Positions 57,947-64,000 of a DNA stretch of 64,000 nucleotides are shown one piece after another. The translations under genes and the position numbers were made by a program. The notes under the pieces are model-generated. The model was not told where the DNA came from and searched no databases. It worked only from the letters and a program-made list of their open reading frames with translations. Location: the NCBI GenBank assembly GCA_963814865.1, contig CAWFEN010000014.1, forward strand, positions 248,001 to 312,000, given 5' to 3'. Position 1 is the first letter of the stretch. Every line of letters begins with the position of its first letter. Origin of the DNA: AP-15 sp963814865. GTDB lineage: Bacteria > Pseudomonadota > Alphaproteobacteria > ATCC43930 > CGMCC-115725.

Positions 57947-58793
57947 ATGGCGGCGGATACGATCTTCTCGCTGAACGAAGCACAATTTCATCAAATTCGT
58001 GCGGGGCTTAATGGCCAACAGGGGTGGTGGCCGGTTGTCTCGGTATTTGTAAGCGCGCTTTTGGCTATGATAGTTGGCATTATAGTGGGTATTCTCTTGG
58101 ATAGCCTCCGAAGCAGGAGAGAGAAAGCGAACGCGACGCAGGCAAAACAAGAGCACGAGATACAACAAATAAACGCGGTTATATCTCGCATCGTATTCAA
58201 TATTGAGCGCCTTTTGCACATTGCATCCCAAAACATCATTCCCCATTACCGAGATAGCCATACGGTGTATGGCAGCGCTTCAAGAAGCGCAAGGAAATAA
58301 CAACCGCATAAATCAAATTATCCGTTCTCAACCGCAATACCCTTCACTATTTACGACCTGCCCACAAATGTCGCTTATACAGTGTGAGTTTTCGGTGGAG
58401 CTACCCTTTGTCATCGAACGTGATCCAGAAATAGTAAAACACTCAGGTTGGTTGGTGGCCGGAGTGCGTGAAATCGAAGAGGTGACAGGGCAGCGTAACC
58501 GAAATATTGAAGCCGCCGCGAATGTCATCAATTTTCGGGAGGGAGCAGATAATTTGTATAGTTTTCAGAGTGCAATGCAAATGAAAACACGCATCTCCAA
58601 TACGGAATGCATTGTAGCATTGCAGCTATTTGAGGTGTTAATCAGATTGGGCAGAGGCCTTGAAAAGGTGAATGAAGGTTACAGCGTACCTGCTAAAAAA
58701 TCCAAATTCACACCGCCTGCAATATTGCAGGAAGTAATGGCAGAGTTTATGGAGATAAGCGAACAAATACGAAAGCGCCACCCATCAGCCTGA
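57947..58793 (+). CDS. Unknown membrane-anchored coiled-coil protein, frameshifted as given
   Basis: I do not recognise this gene. Corrected it is about 281 residues. One N-terminal helix (WWPVVSVFVSALLAMIVGII) is followed by a charged coiled-coil (RREKANATQAKQEHEIQQI), then a soluble part (MAALQEAQGNNNRINQIIRS, PAILQEVMAEFMEISEQIRK). An extra base near 58265 separates the two parts. Its base composition is far more AT-rich than the neighbours, indicating recent acquisition. The 390 bp to the next gene hold no clear gene. Confidence 0.6.
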
Positions 58794-59171
58794 ACGCGAC
58801 GAGCAGGCGCGAGCAGCGAGGCGATGTGACATCGTAGCGGCCAAGCCGCGCTCGGATCACTTTGTCGCTCGCTCGCCCGCCTGATGCGCCCTTATCTCGC
58901 TCCTCCCCGCTTACCGGCTTTGCGGCCGACACAGGGGAGCCAAATCAACGGCGCATCCAATATAGTCTTTGCTCGTAGTGCACGCCTTCAGGCCAGAACG
59001 GAAGAAACCGCTACGATGCGTGCTTTCGTATGAGACGGCAACCCGTGTGACTGCAAGGCATTTATTGTGGGCATTAACCCCCATCGCGGGTTTCATTCTG
59101 GGCGTTTTGGAGCGACGAGACGGTTTTGACAAAAATCGCGGCTACGCGCGTTACGTTGCCGAGCGTGAGCA

Positions 59172-59205
59172 CGTAGGATGGGTTGAGCCTAAGGCGAAAC
59201 CCATC
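59172..59205 (+). repeat. REP-like element (family B), left flank of intact RAYT
   Basis: CGTAGGATGGGTTGAGCCTA followed by aggcgaaacccatc. It is an inverted partner of 59760-59793, with about 30 of 34 positions matching. Confidence 0.85.
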
Positions 59206-59761
59206 GCCGTCTGAGGAGAGCGGGCCGATCACGATTTACCGCCGCAGCTTCGTCGAAGGGGGCTCCTACTTCTTCACGGTGAATCTGGCCGAACGTCAGT
59301 TACGGCTGCTCACCAATCATGTCGAATTGCTGCGTCGGGCGTTCCGCTACGTGCGAAAGCGGCACCCGTTCGTCATCGACGCCATCGTGGTATTGCCGGA
59401 TCATCTGCACACGATTTGGACATTGCCGGAAGGAGACAGCGATTTCCCGGTTCGTTGGCGGCTGATCAAGGCGAGCTTTTCGCGCGGGTTGCCCTATACC
59501 GAGCGCGTCTCGACCAGTCGCTTGCGCAAAGGCGAGCGAGGGATCTGGCAGCGCCGCTTTTGGGAACATGCGCTGCGCGACGAAGACGATCTCGCGCGGC
59601 ACATCGATTACATTCACTTCAACCCGGTCAAGCATGGTCATGTAGAGCGCGTCGGGGCATGGCCTTTTTCATCATTCCATCGCATGGTGCGGCTCGGCCT
59701 CTACCCCAGCGACTGGGCGGGCGGCGGTAAGGACCAGCAGAGCGGGTTCGGCGAGCGGTGA
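59183..59761 (+). CDS. REP-associated tyrosine transposase (RAYT)
   Basis: Y1/HUH-type DNA nickase related to IS200/IS605 TnpA, thought to move REP hairpins. The 192 residues contain YRRSFVEGGSYFFTVNLAER, the HUH histidines in VLPDHLHTIWTLPEG, WRLIKASFSRGLP and the catalytic Tyr in HIDYIHFNPVKHGHVER. The only upstream start in frame is a TTG at 59183 inside the left REP, so the N-terminal 15 residues are uncertain. The stop overlaps the right REP. Confidence 0.9.
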   Translation: MSLRRNPSPSEESGPITIYRRSFVEGGSYFFTVNLAERQLRLLTNHVELLRRAFRYVRKRHPFVIDAIVVLPDHLHTIWTLPEGDSDFPVRWRLIKASFSRGLPYTERVSTSRLRKGERGIWQRRFWEHALRDEDDLARHIDYIHFNPVKHGHVERVGAWPFSSFHRMVRLGLYPSDWAGGGKDQQSGFGER

Positions 59762-59793
59762 TGGGTTTCGCTTACGGCTCAACCCATCCTACG
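59760..59793 (-). repeat. REP-like element (family B), right flank of intact RAYT
   Basis: Its reverse complement begins CGTAGGATGGGTTGAGCCGT, nearly identical to the left element at 59172. The RAYT therefore sits between inverted REP copies. Confidence 0.85.
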
Positions 59794-59833
59794 AGCTCTA
59801 TCGCACCGCTCGAGAAAGAGAAAGGACAGTACT

Positions 59834-60149
59834 GTGAGAAAGAACCTTGGTGTAGCAGTCGTCGCACTCGGATTGACCGGATGCATGTCCGGTGAAGATT
59901 TCAGGATCACACTTGGAGACGCCCTATTAGGACCAGGCCACTATCCGCTAACGTGCGATGATCTATATCATTCGTTGCACATGGGCGAAATCGCTCAGTG
60001 AAGCATTAGGCCAAGATCAACAAAATCTCCGGAATTGCGGTCAGCTGGACAAAACTGAGACCCCTGGCAGCGTAACAACCTTCTGGCATTTTCCCGGCGG
60101 GCAGATGGCCTCGTTCACTAACGGTATTCTGGACTATAAGTCGGATTAA
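59834..60149 (+). pseudogene. Possible small lipoprotein, frameshifted
   Basis: From the GTG at 59834 a 55-codon frame begins RKNLGVAVVALGLTGCMSGE, with a lipobox LTGC, and stops at 60001. A second frame, 59958-60149, continues SLSEALGQDQQNLRNCGQLD, then FWHFPGGQMASFTNGILDYK. Removing one base near 59960-59990 would join them into a lipoprotein of about 104 residues. The codon use is more AT-rich than the core genome. The function is unknown. Confidence 0.45.
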
Positions 60150-60314
60150 TCCTGGCGCATAATGCAGCCGACGCCGCCGGAGCGCATTGGCTGTTGGACG
60201 AAATCGCCTTCGCGCAGCGCTTCGTCAAAGCCACGACGACGCGCTGGATGATGCGCCGTCCGAGTAGGAACGGCCTCCCTTTTCAGGAATCCCCCTTATC
60301 CGACTTTCGCCCAC

Positions 60315-60731
60315 TCATTCCTTGGGATCGTCTGCACCACTGTAGCGTGGCAATCCGGGTAGTATGCGGGGCGGCATGGGAATATCAGTCCACGATACTT
60401 GCTGTGTGCCGTCGCCAGCATCTTGTACTATTACATCTGTTACTATAGTTGCTATAACACGTGGTTCATGACCACAACTTATGTAACCCATACACCCGAT
60501 TTTATCGTCATTGGTCATGAATTTGGCTTTATCGGGGTTACGTTGCTTGTTTTTGGCATAGAGCACCATTTCTGCCGGAGTGCTGGTTTGCGTCATATAA
60601 AACTGTTCCACAAACCATTTAACACGCTCACCCGATATTCGCGGGTCCATTATTGCAATTATTTTACGATGGATTCTTGTGGTCATGTCCTCCCATCTAA
60701 TTACCCATGCCCGCGTTTTTGTTGAGATCAT
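60315..60731 (-). CDS. Hypothetical protein in the AT-rich island
   Basis: A protein of about 138 residues I do not recognise. It starts near MISTKTRAWVIRWEDMTTRI (ATG 60731, with GGGGGCGACG ahead; ATG 60776 is an alternative). The middle has ISGERVKWFVEQFYMTQT and KIGCMGYISCGHEPRVIATI. No membrane helix or known motif is visible. Its composition is low GC like other island genes. Confidence 0.5.
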   Translation of the reverse strand: MISTKTRAWVIRWEDMTTRIHRKIIAIMDPRISGERVKWFVEQFYMTQTSTPAEMVLYAKNKQRNPDKAKFMTNDDKIGCMGYISCGHEPRVIATIVTDVIVQDAGDGTQQVSWTDIPMPPRILPGLPRYSGADDPKE

Positions 60732-60883
60732 CGTCGCCCCCGTGCATTCCATTTCATCCGCGCCCCGCTTTTCCATATGTAGACATTATGCGACTTGCCG
60801 ATGTGGCGCCCGATCAAAATGTCGCTCGCGTGCCGCTTTGAAATGACGCGCCAAGCGGCGTTAGTGGGGCGTATCGCCTCATC

Positions 60884-61979
60884 CTAATCGTCGAAGCGCA
60901 GTTCGCGGTCGCCGATCGGGGCGAAATAGGCCTCGATCATTTGCGTCGCCGATCTCGGCAAGGGTCGCCGGCCGCCAGCGCGGGGTTTGGCCCTTGTCGA
61001 TCAGCGCCGCACGCACGCCTTCGTAAAAATCGTGCGCGGCCATGAAATGCTGGGTCAGCCGATATTCGAGCTCGAGCGCCCGTTCGACGCCGTAGTTCTG
61101 CCCTACGATCAGCTGGCGCAACGTTACTTTCAGGCTGGTCGGCGATTTCGTCCGCAGCCCGGCGTGGGTCTCCGCCGCCCAGCCCGCATCTGGCCCCCCT
61201 GCCGCCGCCTCGGCCGCGAGCTGATCGAGGATCGCCTCGACATTCTCGCCGGCGAAGCACCGATCGATCGCTGGGCGCAACGCCGCCAACGGAGGCGGGC
61301 CGGGATCGCCGCCAAACTCGGCGAGCAGTGCTTCGACTTGCTTCGACTCATCTGCCGTTCGCCACCGAGTTTCGGCCAGCGCCGCGACCAAAGCCTCGAC
61401 CCGCTCCTGTGCGACGACATGGGTGGCAAAGCCGCAATAAAACGCGTCGGCTGCGCGCAATCGAACGCCGCTGAGGCCGAGATAGCGCCCGATTCGCCCC
61501 GGGCATCGGTTCAAAAACCGGGTTGCGCCGACATCGGGAAACAGCCCGATCGCGGTCTCCGGCATCGCGAACAGGGTGTGCTCCGTCGCCACCCGGTAGG
61601 CGCCGTTGACCGAGATCCCGGCGCCGCCGCCCATCGTGATGCCGTCGATGACCGCGATGTATGGTTTCGGAAAATGGTGGATGGCGCGGATCAGCCGGTA
61701 TTCCTCGCGGAAGAACACCGAAGTCAGGCTCGGATCGCCGGCGATCCCGCTGCCGGCCTCGTAGACCGCGCGGACATCGCCGCCGGCGCAGAAGGCACGG
61801 CTGCCGGCGCCGCGGACGACGACGGCATGCACCGATGGATCCTCGGCCCATGCCGCCAGCGCCGGGGCGATCCGCCGGTAGTTCGCCAGGGTCAGCGCGT
61901 TCAGCGCCTGCGGCCGGTTGATCGTCAGGGTGGCGAGCCCGCCGGCACGGCCGAGCAGGATCTCGCCGGCGTCACTCAT
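60884..61979 (-). CDS. 3-hydroxyisobutyryl-CoA hydrolase, one frameshift as given
   Basis: Enoyl-CoA hydratase/isomerase-fold hydrolase of valine catabolism. Corrected length is about 364 residues. It has NRPQALNALTLANYRRI, FCAGGDVRAVYEAGSG and the HIBCH signature GGGAGISVNGAYRVATEHTL, then FAMPETAIGLFPDVGATRFL. One extra base near 60941 breaks the end; the true C-terminus reads MIEAYFAPIGDRELRFDD to the TAG at 60884. Its start overlaps the dehydrogenase stop by 8 bp. Confidence 0.88.
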
Positions 61980-63120
61980 TCGACGGGGCGAGCAGGCGGC
62001 GGGCGATGATGACGCGCATGATCTCGTTGGTGCCTTCGAGGATCTGATGCACGCGCAGATCGCGCAGATAGCGCTCGACCGGGAAATCCTTCAGGTAGCC
62101 GTAGCCGCCGAACAGCTGCAACGCCTCGTTGCAGATGCGGAACCCGGCATCGGTGGCCAGGCGTTTCGCCATCGCGCAATGCATCGTCGCGTCCGCAAGC
62201 CCGGCATCGAGGCTCGCCGCCCCGCGCCGCACCATCAGCCGCGCCGCGTCGAGCTCGGTCGCCATGTCGGCGAGCCTGAACTGCAGCGCCTGGAAATCGG
62301 CGAGCGGACGGCCGAACTGGCGGCGTTCGAGCAGATATGCGCGCGCCGATTCGAGACAGGCCCGCGCGCCGCCGAGCGAGCAGGCGGCGATATTGAGCCG
62401 GCCGCCGTCGAGCCCGCTCATCGCGATCTTGAACCCGTCGCCTTCGGCACCGATCCGGTTCGCAACCGGCACCCGGCAATCCTCGAAGATCACCATCGCC
62501 GTCGGCTGCGAATTCCAGCCGAGCTTCCGTTCCTTTTTGCCGAAGGAGAGGCCGGCGGCGCCCTTTTCGACGACCAGGCAGGAAATGCCGCGGGGTCCCT
62601 CCCCGCCGGTCCGCACCATCGTCACATAAAGGTCGCTGGCCCCGCCGCCGGAGATGAACGCCTTGGTGCCGTTCAGCACGTAATCGTCGCCGGCGCGAAC
62701 GGCGCGGGTGGCCAGCGCCGCCGCATCCGAGCCGCTGCCGGGCTCGGTCAGGCAATAGCTCGAAAACTGCGCCAGCGAGGTCAGCTTCGGCAGCAGCCGG
62801 GCGCGCTGCACGGCCGTGCCGAAACGGTCGATCATCCACGCCGCCATGTTGTGGACCGACAGATAGGCGGCGGTCGACGGGCAGGCGGCAGCCAGCTCCT
62901 CGAAGATGATCGCGGCATCGACCCGGCCGAGCCCGCTGCCGCCGAATTCCTCGCCGACGCAGATCCCGGCAAAGCCCAGCGCCGCCGCCCGCCGCAATGC
63001 CTCGACCGGAAACTCCTGCCGTTCATCCCACCCCGGCGCCTGCGGCAGCCAATCGGCGCGCGCAAACGCCCGCGCCGTCTCCTCGAACGCCCGCTGCTCG
63101 GCTGAAAGCTCGAAATCCAT
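61972..63120 (-). CDS. Acyl-CoA dehydrogenase, isobutyryl-CoA type
   Basis: A 382-residue flavoenzyme. It has CLTEPGSGSDAAALATRAVR (FAD/acyl site), GISCLVVEKGAAGLSFGKKE and LFGGYGYLKDFPVERYLRDL, with HQILEGTNEIMRVII near the end. Coupling to the HIBCH gene indicates isobutyryl-CoA (valine) as substrate. The ATG at 63120 (MDFELSAEQRAFEE) is the usual start; 63174 would add 18 residues. Confidence 0.9.
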   Translation of the reverse strand: MDFELSAEQRAFEETARAFARADWLPQAPGWDERQEFPVEALRRAAALGFAGICVGEEFGGSGLGRVDAAIIFEELAAACPSTAAYLSVHNMAAWMIDRFGTAVQRARLLPKLTSLAQFSSYCLTEPGSGSDAAALATRAVRAGDDYVLNGTKAFISGGGASDLYVTMVRTGGEGPRGISCLVVEKGAAGLSFGKKERKLGWNSQPTAMVIFEDCRVPVANRIGAEGDGFKIAMSGLDGGRLNIAACSLGGARACLESARAYLLERRQFGRPLADFQALQFRLADMATELDAARLMVRRGAASLDAGLADATMHCAMAKRLATDAGFRICNEALQLFGGYGYLKDFPVERYLRDLRVHQILEGTNEIMRVIIARRLLAPSNE

Positions 63121-63231
63121 GACAGAGATTATGGGGTTCGCGGCCGCCCAGGCAACCGGTCCGCCCGCACACAAAAGCGGCCGGGCGCCGGGCCCGGCCG
63201 CTCGAAGGCAATTCGGGAAACCGGCGGCGGC

Positions 63232-63948
63232 TCAGTCGCGGCGCGTGCCGAGCAGCTGCATCAGCATCATGAACAGGTTGATGAAGTCGAGGTAGAGGCG
63301 CAGCGCCCCCATGACCGCCTTCTTGCTGCCGGTCTCGGCATCGTCGGCGGCGTAATACATCTCCTTGATCTGCTGCGTGTCCCACGCCGTCAGGCCGGTG
63401 AAGACGATGACGCCGATCACCGAGATCGCAAACTGCAGCGCGCTCGAGGCCAGGAACATGTTGACCAGCGAGGCGATGACGATGCCGATCAGCCCCATGA
63501 ACAGGAACGACCCGAACTGCGACAGGTCGCGCCGCGTCGTATAGCCGTAGAGGCTCATCGCGGCAAAGGTGCCGGCGGTGATGAAGAAGACGCGCGCGAT
63601 GCTGGCCCCGGTGAACACCAGGAACACCATCGCCAGCGACAGCCCCATAAGCCCGGCATAGAGCCAAAACACCATCTGCAAGGTGTTGGCGCGCATCTTG
63701 TTGACGCCGAAGCTCATCAGCATGACGAGGCCGAGCGGCGCCAGGATCACCAGCCAGATGACCGGCGTCCGCGCGATCGACGCGTAGAAGCCGGAAGCGG
63801 CCGCGGCATAGGCCACGATGCCGGTCAAAGCCAGCCCCGACGCCATATAGTTGTAGACGCGAAGCATATACTCCCGCAGACCGGCATCGATGCCGAGCTG
63901 CGTGTCCGCCGACCGCACCGTCCAGCGGGGCTGCGAACCCAGAGCCAT
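63232..63948 (-). CDS. BAX inhibitor-1 (YccA/YbhL) family membrane protein
   Basis: A 238-residue protein with seven predicted hydrophobic helices. The family blocks are FFITAGTFAAMSLYGYTTRR, GVIVFTGLTAWDTQQIKEMY and the C-terminal LRLYLDFINLFMMLMQLLG. Homologues interact with the FtsH protease or act as pH-sensitive calcium leaks. The start at 63948 follows GGAGGGG. Confidence 0.9.
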   Translation of the reverse strand: MALGSQPRWTVRSADTQLGIDAGLREYMLRVYNYMASGLALTGIVAYAAAASGFYASIARTPVIWLVILAPLGLVMLMSFGVNKMRANTLQMVFWLYAGLMGLSLAMVFLVFTGASIARVFFITAGTFAAMSLYGYTTRRDLSQFGSFLFMGLIGIVIASLVNMFLASSALQFAISVIGVIVFTGLTAWDTQQIKEMYYAADDAETGSKKAVMGALRLYLDFINLFMMLMQLLGTRRD

Positions 63949-64000
63949 AAAGCCCCTCCAATGAGAGAACCGCGAGCGAGGCTGATTCCCCGCGCCCGGC

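Noticed and set aside
58969..59214. 81-codon frame ahead of the RAYT
   Set aside because: It runs into the REP element, has no clear SD, and the translation looks like read-through of repeat sequence.

Overview
The window is GC-rich, densely coded chromosomal DNA from an alphaproteobacterium, most likely Rhodospirillales-like; the genus is not resolvable here. The assignment rests on gene order: ihfA-fabH-plsX-rpmF-DUF177-CBP3-type chaperone next to bamE, then an NDUFA12 homologue, an MCE protein and a DUF2155 protein beside aat-accC-accB-aroQ. A B12-dependent ribonucleotide reductase, a K+-independent H+-pyrophosphatase and an LdtR-like MarR regulator fit as well.

Layout. 1-4.6 kb: lipid and ribosome housekeeping operon plus bamE. 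4.6-6.7 kb: hppA. 7.0-9.9 kb: a PhyH-family dioxygenase, a hicAB locus with a broken toxin gene, and about 1.2 kb of REP-like hairpins around a decayed REP-associated tyrosine transposase (RAYT). 9.9-13.6 kb: nrdJ. 13.7-18.3 kb: NDUFA12, mlaD-like, two small genes, aat, accC, accB, aroQ. 18.4-22.6 kb: siroheme nitrite/sulfite reductase, its flavoprotein and a FocA/NirC channel. 22.7-25.9 kb: GST, CopD-like protein, secreted hydrolase and unknowns. 26.0-36.3 kb: a cox-type molybdenum hydroxylase cluster (coxG-S-L-M, coxD-E, two XdhC proteins, a MoeA/MobA-like fusion), with a vapBC pair inserted in the opposite orientation between coxM and coxD. 36.4-43.4 kb: ridA, pyrF, entericidin, quinone reductase, NTF2-like, creA, an orphan second coxL and cysQ. 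43.5-48.2 kb: glycine cleavage operon gcvT-H-PA-PB under a tandem glycine riboswitch. 48.2-51.1 kb: VOC protein, folC, accD. 51.6-55.6 kb: lipoprotein, Wza-like exporter, HpaB-type monooxygenase. 55.8-63.1 kb: DUF442 phosphatase, MarR regulator and the valine-degradation genes mmsB, HIBCH and an isobutyryl-CoA-type dehydrogenase, split by a roughly 3.2 kb relatively AT-rich island carrying REP hairpins and an intact RAYT. 63.2-63.9 kb: BAX inhibitor-1 family protein.

Functional links. FabH, PlsX, AccB/AccC and AccD cover the start of fatty-acid and phospholipid synthesis. The gcv operon and FolC share one-carbon folate metabolism. The cox cluster has structural subunits plus a maturation set, but its active-site loop is that of form II enzymes, so CO oxidation is not established. 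mmsB, HIBCH and the acyl-CoA dehydrogenase are consecutive valine-catabolic steps.

Sequence quality or decay: at least ten single-base frame disruptions are visible, in nrdJ (2), the MoeA/MobA-like gene (2), folC (2), coxD, mmsB, HIBCH, hicA and an island gene. Several hit genes that should be essential, so many are probably sequence errors. Those in hicA, the first RAYT and the island may be real decay.
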